This document shows positions 10,553 to 23,800 of a stretch of DNA of 64,000 bases, in pieces. Under the pieces are notes generated by a model. It worked only from the letters and a program-made list of their open reading frames with translations, was not told the DNA's origin and did not search any database. Location of the stretch: NCBI GenBank assembly GCA_022575985.1, contig JAKSXM010000040.1, positions 10,558,001-10,622,000 on the forward strand, written 5' to 3'. How positions within the stretch are numbered: the first letter of the stretch is position 1; every line of letters starts with the position of its first letter. Origin of the DNA: Anagrus nilaparvatae. Taxonomy: Eukaryota > Arthropoda > Insecta > Hymenoptera > Mymaridae. Both the position numbers and the translations under genes were made by a program.

Positions 10553-12275
10553 CTGTGTGACAATTTTTTCGCGCAACAACTTTTAAAATGGATTGCTCAG
10601 GCTGGAATTAATATTTTTAGGTGAAACTTGGTGGGAATATGTAAAAATATGTAGAGAATACAATGCCGTAGTTGGTTTTGCATAAAATTAATCATAAAAA
10701 GAAATAAAAATTTTATTTTTGAGAAAAAAACGTTTTTTTTTTCAATTTTTTTTAGAAAATGGTAATTAGGTTCAAAAAAATGCTAAAATATCAATCGGTA
10801 CTTATTAATGTTGAAAACTTTTGGAAATATCGTGAAATAAAAGTTAAGAATTTTAAATTTTTATTCGTAAAATTAGTAAATAAAAATATATCGAATTCAA
10901 CTTCAAGCCTAACCTGAATTTGATTAATTTAGGAACGCATGAATGTAATAACATGGCGGCCTTGTTTATATCCGGTAGGTATTTACTATAGAAAATTTAA
11001 TCAGCTGATCGGTATTATTCTATTTACATGTCACTAGTGAACTTAATTCTTAATTAAATTAAAGTAAAAAGTGCTAGTTGAAATAAATTATAAATAAAAA
11101 TAAATTATAAAAAATAAATAAATGAATATAAAGTGATAGTAGTGAATAATAAAAAAATTGTGCATCATGAAATTGTGTTATGTATATTAGCACACATTGG
11201 TTTTTTTGTATCCGAGACGTTTTGACGTTTTATTGAATTAGATGCGCAAGATAATTCTACATTTTTTTTAATAATTATTTTAGTGCACAAGTATCGATTA
11301 AAAAGAGGCTGCGTCTATTTACCCAGAAATTATGGATAAATAACCTCAAAATTTCAGAAACTTTTTTTCATAGATTTCACTCATAATAATTAAAATTTTT
11401 AAAAAATTATATTTAAATCTTATAAAGTACTAAAAAAAATAGTTAATTTTTCATAACAAATTTTAATATTCAGTGCAGAGTGCAGAAAAGCAAGCAAAAT
11501 AAACCTTAAGTTGAGGTTCAAAATATTTTTTTTTCGTAAATGTGTGAGTGCATTTTACGTAAAAAATTTCTGAGTAAATAGACTTTGCGTATGTATCTTT
11601 TTAACGTCAAATCCCTAAAATATTCATTTACTACAAAAGAGAAGTATACAACATTATGATTGCACTGAAAAATAAATTTTCTTATCAGCTCATCAATATA
11701 AGGAGTATCACTTTTTGTTAAAAAAATCATTTTTTTATTGCCTTTTAGGTCCAATACTCTCCGCTCTCACTCGAATAAGCAAAGTATGCAAATACTTCAT
11801 GGTTTATGACAACTTTATGAAATAGTCATTTAACTTGTAAATATTCAAACAATTTTAAAACTAAAACTTTAACTAATTTGTAAATTTAAAATATTATTGT
11901 TGTAAATGATAATTTTAAAATTTATTTTAAAAATGGTTTAATAAAAAATTGTTGCTGAACAAAGTAAGCTATTTCTTTAAAATTTTGTGCACAAGTATCG
12001 AGTCACATGATAAATATAGATTTTTTAAGTTTGAAGATGTTCAATGAAAGATAATTTGATTTCATCGTTATAAATTAATTAAAAGTATTTCTCATTCATT
12101 GTGATGATTACCTGATTATTTAATTGAGAAAATTTTGTGCACAAGTATCGAGTCACAAGATACATATTTTTTAACTTTGAAGATGTGCAATACAAGATTA
12201 TTTTACTTCATCGTTATAAATCAATAAAAGTTTTTTTTTTATTCATTGTTATTATTACCTGATTAGTTTTTTTAA
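10553..12275. repeat. Outer left arm of the 38-kb element
   Basis: Near-identical inverted copy of 46913-48650; only occasional homopolymer-length differences are visible. Non-coding. A 78-residue frame at 11518-11754 (- strand) is the same in the other arm but is Lys/Phe/Tyr/Ile-rich and resembles nothing I know. Contains three copies of a GTGCACAAGTATCGA motif. Confidence 0.85.
11981..12156. repeat. Subterminal GTGCAC motif pair in left arm
   Basis: AATTTTGTGCACAAGTATCG occurs at 11981-12000 and 12131-12150, 150 bp apart, each followed by AGTCAC, with a diverged third copy at 11281. The right arm has the mirror copies near 47055, 47205 and 47905. The TTTTGTGCACAA core is also the tip repeat of the foldback element at 1028-4010. 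Confidence 0.7.
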
Positions 12276-13164
12276 ATAATCTAGTATTTTTTAATACTTG
12301 TTTACTTATATGAGAAATTCCATAAAAAAATTGCGCTTATATGTTCAAACTTTGGAAAAAAAAATTTGAAGACACACCTTGCAAATACGTTTTTTTGTGT
12401 TCCTTACATCATATATAGTAACGGAAAAGCGATGAACAGAAATGTTGCGTGTACAATAGTTTTTTTTTTGAGTTGGAAGGCTCAAAATCACGTGTTTTCG
12501 ATATTTAAAAAAATTTAATTTTTTTCTCTTGTATTGTACCACAGTATACATATTTTTACAGTAGGACATCTCAAGCGTTTTGTTGTCCGGGGTACCATGC
12601 GCGCGTTTCGCCTTTAGAATATATTCATCTTTTTCTATTATAGTTACCTCTTCTTCTATACGCGTGTGTTTTAAATTTAAAAAATCGCCTTCTGCAAATG
12701 GCGCCAGCATTTCTCATCTGGACAAGCCGTCCCGTGTTATTTTTTTGGAGTAGGATTACTGTAAAAATATATATACTGTGATTGTACTCAAAATTAATTT
12801 TATAAAAAAATAACAAATTTTTTTTCTTCTCCCGGGCGTAAAACTCGTTCTCATGGAATTTTATGCACTCGTTGTACGCTTGGGTAACAAAAAATATCGT
12901 AAGCACCATGGGCAAAAAACTTTAGACACTAGTGTGAGCACTAGCACGAGTGCTCGGTGATGCCGTAAGTGAATTTTCATCATAAGACTAAATGCTACAA
13001 TTTTACGCCCTTGATACTTAATATACTATATTATTAGCGTCTTAAAGTAGCTGAAAAGTTTAAAAAACCTTTTTAAAAATAACGATTGCTTATTTAGATT
13101 TTAAAATTTCTTTTAGTGGAATTGTTATTAAAAGATAATGATAAAAAGTTTAATTAAATATATT
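12276..13164. repeat. Inner left arm, diverged from right arm
   Basis: Matches 43621-44086 inverted, but with many substitutions and indels. A segment around 12812-13035, containing the CCCGGG and CACTAGTGTGAGCACTAGCAC text, has no counterpart in the right arm. Short - strand frames here (12345-12710, 12625-12915) lack known motifs and are broken in the right arm. Confidence 0.65.
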
Positions 13165-14880
13165 TCATTAGTTACGAGCTTTAGAATACCTGAAACAGCT
13201 GAAAACAACTTCAAAGCTAAATTTAAAAATTTTAGATAATTTTTAAAATAATAAAATCAGTCTCGTTTTTAATGATTTTGTTTATTACTAATTTATTTTC
13301 AGATTTTTTTACTTTAATTTGACATATTATTAAGTATTATTATTATCTTTCTGTTGAAAATAATTTTTAATTTAATTTTCAACGTCTAAGAGCAGTTCAA
13401 ATCTTAAATATTGGATTTTTTAAAAACTCATAGACTTGGGATTTTTCTAGCAGATTCAAATGGACTAAAAGATGGATTATAAACTGCACTAAAACACGTA
13501 TTCCCTAGTAAATTTTCCCGTAAAATTCTAACTCATTATTTATTTAAACATTTTACTACGCTTTACAGGAGAAAAATTAATTTTTTTAGTTTTTTAGGGT
13601 ACCAATTTATTTATATATTTTTTCCTCTGGGATTCGATGAAATCATTACTTTTTTTATCCGGGGATTTCCTTAGACATAAAATATTATGTTTCTATTAAC
13701 ATGGAACATGTTTATAGAGAGGGGGTTCTTCAGTACTTGAAAATTAAGGGGGGGGGGGGGGTCAAGAGAAAATTTGAATAATTAGTAGACTTTGAAAAAT
13801 CTTAGCTTAAGAACTTAGGATAATACAGGTTTATTTACTTAGAATAATATCGATTTAGGGACTTGGAAAAATTCAGGTTTAGGGATTGGCATAATATCGA
13901 TTAAGGGACTTAGAATAATTCAGATTTAGGGAATCAAAATAGTTTGGGTTTAGAATCTTAACAGCTAGTAAGGTGGTTATATAATTATAAAATTAGAAAT
14001 ATGTATTGTAATGTTGAGTAACATTTGTATTATACCTAGTCCTCAGCTGGAAGTAAACATGTTCCACGCATTTAGGTTGTATTTACACAAACCGGTTATA
14101 AGTTTTTTTACTGGTTTTGCACAACCTTTTATTTTTTGCATTAGTAGCCCATTTGAGCCTACAGGGTTAGAAATATTTAAAATTATTTTTAATAACTAAA
14201 TAGACAGAAAAAAACTACTGGATACGATGCTAAAACTTTTTGTTTTTTAATAAACGAGTTAATTAATAATTTAAGATTTTGCAATAATTCTTCTATAATC
14301 TTAATTGCACGTTACTTGAGGTCCAATAACTTAAAAATTCGATAATAGTAAGTGAAATTTCATCACAAGACTAAATGATTTCGTATTTTCTTTAGCTGTT
14401 TTTTCCTGTCCATTTTTTTATTAAAGATATTTTTTAATATTTCTAACCCAAATTTGAGCTTACAAATGAGCTACCAATTCAAAATATATAAGATTGGACA
14501 AAACCAGTAAATATAGAAACATAAGATTTTATGGTAAAGGGAATCCCCAGATAAAAAATAATAGTGATTTCATCGAATTCCTGAGGAAAAAATATATATG
14601 TAACTCCAGCAAATATTATTCAGAAAATTTTTCCTTCAAGACTGCGAAACTTTAAAAAATTGGTCCCCTCATAATTGGTACCCTAAAAAACTAAAAAAAT
14701 TAAATTTCTCCTGTAAAGCGTAGTAAAATGTTAAAATAAATAGTTCGAATTGTACGGGAAAATTTACTATGAAATACGTCTCTTAGTCCAGTTTATAACA
14801 TCATTTGAATCTGATAGAAAATTTCCAACTCCATGAATTTTTAAAAAACCCAATATTAAAATAAAAATTTTTTTAAATAA
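13165..14880. repeat. Palindromic block P, left copy
   Basis: Itself an inverted repeat: 13.4-13.7 kb pairs with about 14.5-14.87 kb and 14.08-14.2 kb with 14.39-14.5 kb, centred near 14.28-14.35 kb. The same block occurs at 39868-43620. It abuts the first satellite unit at 14881. A 62-residue + frame at 14011 falls across the repeat and is not considered a gene. Confidence 0.7.
13703..14066. mobile_element. Small inverted-ended insert with poly-G module
   Basis: Absent from the sister block at 39868-43620, so it is an insertion. Its ends are TGGAACATGTTTA and the reverse complement. Inside is a G-run (about 13750-13763) followed by degenerate 27-36-bp repeats of TTTAGGGACTTAGAATAAT type. 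Related modules lie inverted at 44985-45110 and 45350-45545. Confidence 0.5.
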
Positions 14881-17800
14881 AGACTCTTGATAAACTTATT
14901 AAAATTTCTTAAAAATTACCCTGAAAAGATTTTTGTTCTTTTAGTAGTAGCCGAAAATTATATGATAATATGCTACTGTTACAGCATATTTAAAATTTAA
15001 TATGCCAACTGCATAACTAAAAAATAATATAATATTCTGATAATATTCAATCAATAATTTTAAGGGATCACGTGAGTTTTCAAAGTACTGCTATGAATTA
15101 GGAAAAATTATAGTAAAAAACATATCAGTACTTTCAACTGATTTAGTCTGTTGATAAAATTATAAAAATTTTGGATGAATTTCTCAGGCTTGAATTGGAT
15201 TCTATTGTTACCAGCCAAATATTATAAGATAATATGCTTAGAAACAACGCAGTCTTTAAATTTAAACAGCCAACTGCAGTATAAAATACTTAATCTTTTT
15301 TTCGTTCTAGAACTATAAAAAAAGTTTCAAGGTTTTTTGTAATTTTGTAAGTTCCAGAATTAATTATCTTGACTGAAAATAAATTGAAACATATAAGTAC
15401 TTTAAATTGATTCAAACTGTTGATAAACTTATTAAAATTTCTTATAAATTATCCTGAATAGATTTTTGTTTTGTTATTAGTAGCCGAAAATTATATGATA
15501 ATATGCTACTGTTACAGTATATTTAAAATTTAATATGCCAACTGCATAATTAAAAAATAATATAATATTCTGTAATATTTCATAAATAATTATTAGGGAC
15601 TACGTAAGTTTTCGAAGTACTGCTATGAATTTTCCTAAAATAAATTATAGTAAAAAACATATCAGTACTTTTAACGTATTTAGTGTATTGCTAAAAGTAT
15701 AAGAATTTTGGATGAATTTCTCAAGCCTGAACTTGATTGTGTTGTTACTAGCAAAATATTATATTAAAATATGCTTAGAAACAAATCAGTCTTTAAGTAT
15801 AAACAGCCAACTGCAGTATAAAATTCATAATCTTTTTTTCGTTCTAAAACTATAAAAAAAGGTTGAAGGTATTTTGTAAATTTGGATGTTCCAGAATTAA
15901 TTATCTTTACAGGAAATAAATTTAAACCTATCAGTACTTTAAATTGATTCAGACTCTTGATAAACTTATTAAAATTTCCAATGAAATACCCTGAATAGAA
16001 TTTTGTTCTGTTATTAGTAGCCAAAAATTATATGATAATATGCTACTGTTACAGCATATTTAAAATTTAATATGCCAACTACATAATTAAAAAATAATAT
16101 AATATTCTGTAATATTCCATCAATAATTATAAGGGATTACGAGAGTTTTCGAAGTACTGCTATGAATTTTCCTAAAACCAATTATAATAAATTACATAAC
16201 AGTATTTTCAAATTATTTAGTCTGTTGATAAAATTATAAAAATTTTGGCTGAATTTCTCAAGCTTGAATTAGATTCTGTTGTTACCAGCAAAATATTATA
16301 AGATAACATGCTTAGAAACAAAGCAGTCTTTAAATTTAAACAGCCAACTGCAGTATAAAATACTTAATCTTTTTTTCGTTCTAGAACTATAAAAAAAGGT
16401 TGAAGGTTTTTTGTAATTTTTTAAGTTCCAGAATTAATTATCTTGACAAAAAATAAATTTAAACATATCAGTACTTTCAATTGATTCAGACCCTTGATAA
16501 ATTTATAAAAATTTCATGTAAATTACCCTGAATAGATTTTTGTTCTGTTATTAGCAGCCGAAAATTATATGATAATATGCTACTGTTACAGTATATTTAA
16601 AATTTTATATGCCAACTAAATAATAAAAAAACAATATAACATTCTTTTAATGTTCCATCAATAATTTTAAGGGATCACGTGAGTTTTCAAAGTACTGCTA
16701 TGAATTAGGAAAAATTATAGTAAAAAACATATCAGTACTTTTAACGTATTTAGTGTATTGCTAAAAGTATAATAATTTTGAACGAATTTCTCAAGCCTAA
16801 ACTTGTATCTGTTGTTACTAGCAAAATCTTATAAGATAATATGCTTAGAAACAAATCAGTCTTTAAATTTAAACAGCCAACTGCAGTATAAAATACTTAA
16901 TCTTTTTTTCGTTCTAGAAATATAAAAAAAGGTTCAAGGTATTTTGTAAATTTGGATGTTCCAGAATTAATTATCTTTACAGGAAATAAATTTAAACATA
17001 TCAGTACTTTAAATTCATTCAGACTCTTGATAAACTTATTAAAATTTCCAATGAAATACCCTGAATAGAATTTTGTTCTGTTATTAGTAGCCAAAAATTA
17101 TATGATAATATGCTACTGTTACAGCATATTTAAAATTTAATATGCCAACTACATAATTAAAAAATAATATAATATTCTGTAATATTTCATAAATAATTAT
17201 TAGGGATTACGTGAGTTTTCGAAGTACTGCTATAAATTTTCCTAAAATAAATTATAGTAAAAAACATATCAGTACTTTTAACGTATTTAGTGTATTGCTA
17301 AAAGTATAAGAATTTTGGATTAATTTCTCAAGCATGAACTTGATTCTGTTGTTAATAGCAAAATATTATATGAAAATATGCTTAGAAACATATCAGTCTT
17401 TAATTATCAACAGCCAACTGCAGTATAAAATTCTTAATCTTTTTATCGTTCTAAAACTATAAAAAAAGGTTCAAGGTATTTTGTAAATTTGGATGTTCCA
17501 GAATTAATTATCTTTACAGGAAATAAATTTAAACATATCAGTACTTTAAATTGATTCAGACACTTGATAAACTTATTAAAATTTCCAATGAAATACCCTG
17601 AATAGAATTTTGTTCTGTTATTAGTAGCCAAAAATTATATGATAATATGCTACTGTTACAGCATATTTAAAATTTAATATGCCAACTACGTAATTAAAAA
17701 ATAATATAACATTCTTTTAATGTTCCATCAATAATTTTAAGGGATCACGTGAGTTTTCGAAGTACTGCTATGAATTTTCCTAAAACCAATTATAATAAAA

Positions 17801-20800
17801 TACATAACAGAACTTTCAAATTATTTAGTCTGTTGATAAAATTATAAAAATTTTGGCTGAATTTCTCAAGTTTGAATTAGATTCTGTTGTTACCAGCAAA
17901 ATATTATAAGATAATATGCTTAGAAACAAAGCAGTCTTTAAATTTAAACAGCCAACTGCAGTATAAAATTCTTAATCATTTTTTCGTTCTAAAACTATAA
18001 AAAAAGGTTCAAGGTATTTTGTAAATTAGAAAGTTCCAGAATTAATTATCTTGATAGAAAATAAATTTAAACATATCAGTACTTTAAATTGATTCATACT
18101 CTTGATAAACTTATTAAAATTTCTTATAAATTATCAGGAATAGATTTTTGTTCTGTTATTAGTAGCCGAAAATTATATGATAATATGCTACTGTTACAGT
18201 ATATTTAAAATTTAATATGCCAACTGCATAATTAAAAAATAATATAATATTCTGTAATATTTCATAAATAATTATTAGGGATTACGTGAGTTTTCGAAGT
18301 ACTGCTATGAATTTTCCTAAAATAAATTATAGTAAAAAACATATCAGTACTTTTAACGTATTTAGTGTATTGCTATAAGTATAAGAATTTGGGATGAATT
18401 TCTCAAGCCTGAACTTGATTCTGTTGTTAATAGTAAAATATTATATGAAAATATGCTTAGAAACAAATCAGTCTTTAAGTATAAACAGCCAACTGCAGTA
18501 TAAAATTCTTAATCTTTTTTTCGTTCTAAAACTATAAAAAAAGGTTCAAGGTATTTTGTAAATTTGGATGTTCCAGAATTAATTATCTTTACAGGAAATA
18601 AATTTAAACATATCAGTACTTTAAATTGATTCAGACTCTTGATAAACTTATTAAAATTTCCAATGAAATACCCTGAATAGATTTTTGTTCTGTTATTAGT
18701 AGCCGAAAATTATATGATAATATGCTACTGTTACAGCATATTTAAAATTTTATATGCCAACTACATAATAAAAAAAACAATATAACATTCTTTTAATGTT
18801 CCATCAATAATTTTAAGGGATCACGTGAGTTTTCAAATTACAGCTATGAATTAGGAAAAATTATAGTAAAAAACATATCAGTACTTTCAACGTATTTAGT
18901 GTATTGCTAAAAGTATAATAATTTTGAACGAATTTCTCAAGCCTAAACTTGTATCTGTTGTTACTAGCAAAATCTTATAAGATAATATGCTTAGAAACAA
19001 ATCAGTCTTTAAATTTAAACAGCCAACTGCAGTATAAAATACTTAATCTTTTTTTCGTTCTAGAAATATAAAAAAAGGTTTAAGGTTTTTTGTAAATTTG
19101 TAAGTTCCAGAATTAATTATCTTGACAAAAAATAAATTTAAACATATCAGTACTTTAAATTGATTCAGCCCCTTGATAAACTTATTAAAATTTCTTATAA
19201 ATTACCCTGAATAGATTTTGTTCTGTTATTAGTAGCCGAAATGTATATGATAATATGCTACTGTTACAGTAGATTTAAAATTTAATATGCGAACTACAGA
19301 ATTAAAAAATAATATAATATTCTGTAATATTCCATCAATAATTATAAGGGATTACGTGGGTTTTCTAAGTACTGCTATGAAATTTCCCAAAACAAATTAT
19401 AGGAAAATAACATATCAGTACTTTTAACGTATTTAGTGTATTGCTAAAAGTATAAGAATTTTGGATTAATTTCTCAAGCCTGAACTTGATTCTGTTGTTA
19501 ATAGCAAAATATTATATGAAAATATGCTTAGAAAAAAAATCAGTCTTTAAGTATAAACAGCCAACTGCAGTATAAAATTCTTAATCTTTTTTTCGTTCTA
19601 AAACTATAAAAAAAGGTTGACGGTATTTTGTAAATTTGGATGTTCCAGAATTAATTATCTTTACAGGAAATAAATTTAAACATATCAGTACTTTAAATTG
19701 ATTCAGACTCTTGATAAACTTATTAAAATTTCCAATGAAATACCCTGAATAGAATTTTGTTCTGTTATTAGTAGCCAAAAATTATATGATAATATGCTAC
19801 TGTTACTGCATATTTAAAATTTAATATGCCAACTACATAATTAAAAAATAATATAATATTCTGTAATATTCCATCAATAATTATAAGGGATTACGTGAGT
19901 TTTCGAAGTACTGCTATGAATTTTACTAAAACCAATTATAATAAAATACATAACAGTACTTTCAAATTATTTAGTCTGTTGATAAAATTATAAAAATTTT
20001 GGCTGAATTTCTCAAGCTTGAATTAGATTCTGTTGTTACCAGCAAAATATTATAAGATAATATGCTTAGAAACAAAGAAGTCTTTAAATTTAAACAGCCA
20101 ACTGCAGTATAAAATACTTAATCTTTTTTTCGTTCTAGAACTATAAAAAAGGTTGAAGGTTTTTTGTAATTTTGTAAGTTCCAGAATTAAATATCTTGAC
20201 AAAAAATAAATTTAAACATATCAGTACTTTAAATTGATTCAGACCCTTGATAAACTTATTAAAATTTCTTGTAAATTACCCTGAAAAGATTTTTGTTCTT
20301 TTAGTAGTAGCCGAAAATTATATGATAATATGCTACTGTTACAGCATATTTAAAATTTAATATGCCAACTGCATAACTAAAAAATAACATAATATTCTGA
20401 TAATATTCAATCAATAATTTTAAGGGATCACGTGAGTTTTCAAAGTACTGCTATGAATTAGGAAAAATTATAGTAAAAAACATATCAGTACTTTCAACTG
20501 ATTTAGTCTGTTGATAAAATTATAAAAATTTTGGATGAATTTCTCAGGCTTGAATTGGATTCTATTGTTACCAGCCAAATATTATAAGATAATATGCTTA
20601 GAAACAACGCAGTCTTTAAATTTAAACAGCCAACTGCAGTATAAAATACTTAATCTTTTTTTCGTTCTAGAACTATAAAAAAAGTTTCAAGGTTTTTTGT
20701 AATTTTGTAAGTTCCAGAATTAATTATCTTGACTGAAAATAAATTGAAACATATAAGTACTTTAAATTGATTCAAACTCTTGATAAACTTATTAAAATTT

Positions 20801-23800
20801 CCAATGAAATACCCTGAATAGAATTTTGTTCTGTTATTAGTAGCCAAAAATTATATGATAATATGCTACTGTTACTGCATATTTAAAATTTAATATGCCA
20901 ACTACATAATTAAAAAATAATATAATATTCTGTAATATTCCATCAATAATTATAAGGGATTACGTGAGTTTTCGAAGTACTGCTATGAATTTTACTAAAA
21001 CCAATTATAATAAAATACATAACAGTACTTTCAAATTATTTAGTCTGTTGATAAAATTATAAAAATTTTGGCTGAATTTCTCAAGCTTGAATTAGATTCT
21101 GTTGTTACCAGCAAAATATTATAAGATAATATGCTTAGAAACAAAGAAGTCTTTAAATTTAAACAGCCAACTGCAGTATAAAATACTTAATCTTTTTTTC
21201 GTTCTAGAACTATAAAAAAGGTTGAAGGTTTTTTGTAATTTTGTAAGTTCCAGAATTAAATATCTTGACAAAAAATAAATTTAAACATATCAGTACTTTA
21301 AATTGATTCAGACCCTTGATAAACTTATTAAAATTTCTTGTAAATTACCCTGAAAAGATTTTTGTTCTTTTAGTAGTAGCCGAAAATTATATGATAATAT
21401 GCTACTGTTACAGCATATTTAAAATTTAATATGCCAACTGCATAACTAAAAAATAACATAATATTCTGATAATATTCAATCAATAATTTTAAGGGATCAC
21501 GTGAGTTTTCAAAGTACTGCTATGAATTAGGAAAAATTATAGTAAAAAACATATCAGTACTTTCAACTGATTTAGTCTGTTGATAAAATTATAAAAATTT
21601 TGGATGAATTTCTCAGGCTTGAATTGGATTCTATTGTTACCAGCCAAATATTATAAGATAATATGCTTAGAAACAACGCAGTCTTTAAATTTAAACAGCC
21701 AACTGCAGTATAAAATACTTAATCTTTTTTTCGTTCTAGAACTATAAAAAAAGTTTCAAGGTTTTTTGTAATTTTGTAAGTTCCAGAATTAATTATCTTG
21801 ACTGAAAATAAATTGAAACATATAAGTACTTTAAATTGATTCAAACTCTTGATAAACTTATTAAAATTTCTTATAAATTATCCTGAATAGATTTTTGTTT
21901 TGTTATTAGTAGCCGAAAATTATATGATAATATGCTACTGTTACAGTATATTTAAAATTTAATATGCCAACTGCATAATTAAAAAATAATATAATATTCT
22001 GTAATATTTCATAAATAATTATTAGGGACTATGTAAGTTTTCGAAGTACTGCTATGAATTTTCCTAAAATAAATTATAGTAAAAAACATATCAGTACTTT
22101 TAACGTATTTAGTGTATTGCTAAAAGTATAAGAATTTTGGATGAATTTCTCAAGCCTGAACTTGATTCTGTTGTTACTAGCAAAATATTATATGATAATA
22201 TGCTTAGAAACAAATCAGTCTTTAAGTATAAACAGCCAACTGCAGTATAAAATTCTTAATTGTTTTTTCGTTCTAAAACTATAAAAAAAGGTTGAAGGTA
22301 TTTTGTAAATTTGGATGTTCCAGAATTAATTATCTTTACAGGAAATAAATTTAAACCTATCAGTACTTTAAATTGATTCAGACTCTTGATAAACTTATTA
22401 AAATTTCCAATGAAATACCCTGAATAGAATTTTGTTCTGTTATTAGTAGCCAAAAATTATATGATAATATGCTACTGTTACAGCATATTTAAAATTTAAT
22501 ATGCCAACTACATAATTAAAAAATAATATAATATTCTGTAATATTGCATAATAAATATTAGGGATTACGTGAGTTTTCGAAGTACTGCTATGAATTTTCC
22601 TAAAATAAATTATAGTAAAAAACATATCAGTACTTTTAACGTATTTAGTGTATTGCTAAAAGTATAAGAAATTTGGATTAATTTCTTAAGCCTGAACTTG
22701 ATTCTGTTGTTACTAGCAAAATATTATATGATAATATGCTTAGAAACAAATCAGTCTTTAAGTATAAACAGCCAACTGCAGTATAAAATTCTTAATTGTT
22801 TTTTCGTTCTAAAACTATAAAAAAAGGTTGAAGGTATTTTGTAAATTTGGATGTTCCAGAATTAATTATCTTTACAGGAAATAAATTTAAACCTATCAGT
22901 ACTTTAAATTGATTCAGACTCTTGATAAACTTATTAAAATTTCCAATGAAATACCCTGAATAGAATTTTGTTCTGTTATTAGTAGCCAAAAATTATATGA
23001 TAATATGCTACTGTTACAGCATATTTAAAATTTAATATGCCAACTACATGATTAAAAAATAATATAATATTCTGTAATATTCCATCAATAATTATAAGGG
23101 ATTACGAGAGTTTTCGAAGTACTGCTATGAATTTTCCTAAAACCAATTATAATAAATTACATAACAGTATTTTAAAATTATTTAGTCTGTTGATAAAATT
23201 ATAAAAATTTTGGCTGAATTTCTCAAGCTTGAATTAGATTCTGTTGTTACCAGCAAAATATTATAAGATAACATGCTTAGAAACAAAGCAGTCTTTAAAT
23301 TTAAACAGCCAACTGCAGTATAAAATACTTAATCTTTTTTTCGTTCTAGAACTATAAAAAAAGGTTGAAGGTTTTTTGTAATTTTTTAAGTTCCAGAATT
23401 AATTATCTTGACAAAAAATAAATTTAAACATATCAGTACTTTCAATTGATTCAGACCCTTGATAAATTTATAAAAATTTCATGTAAATTACCCTGAATAG
23501 ATTTTTGTTCTGTTATTAGCAGCCGAAAATTATATGATAATATGCTACTGTTACAGTATATTTAAAATTTTATATGCCAACTAAATAATAAAAAAACAAT
23601 ATAACATTCTTTTAATGTTCCATCAATAATTTTAAGGGATCACGTGAGTTTTCAAAGTACTGCTATGAATTAGGAAAAATTATAGTAAAAAACATATCAG
23701 TACTTTCAACTGATTTAGTCTGTTGATAAAATTATAAAAATTTTGGATGAATTTCTCAGGCTTGAATTGGATTCTATTGTTACCAGCCAAATATTATAAG

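Noticed and set aside
11518..11754. 78-residue frame identical in both arms (also 47449-47685)
   Set aside because: Identity follows from the inverted arms; composition is Lys/Phe/Tyr/Ile-rich and there is no known motif or start context.
12345..12915. Overlapping 121- and 96-residue - strand frames in the left arm
   Set aside because: No recognisable domain, and the matching right-arm sequence does not keep the frames open.
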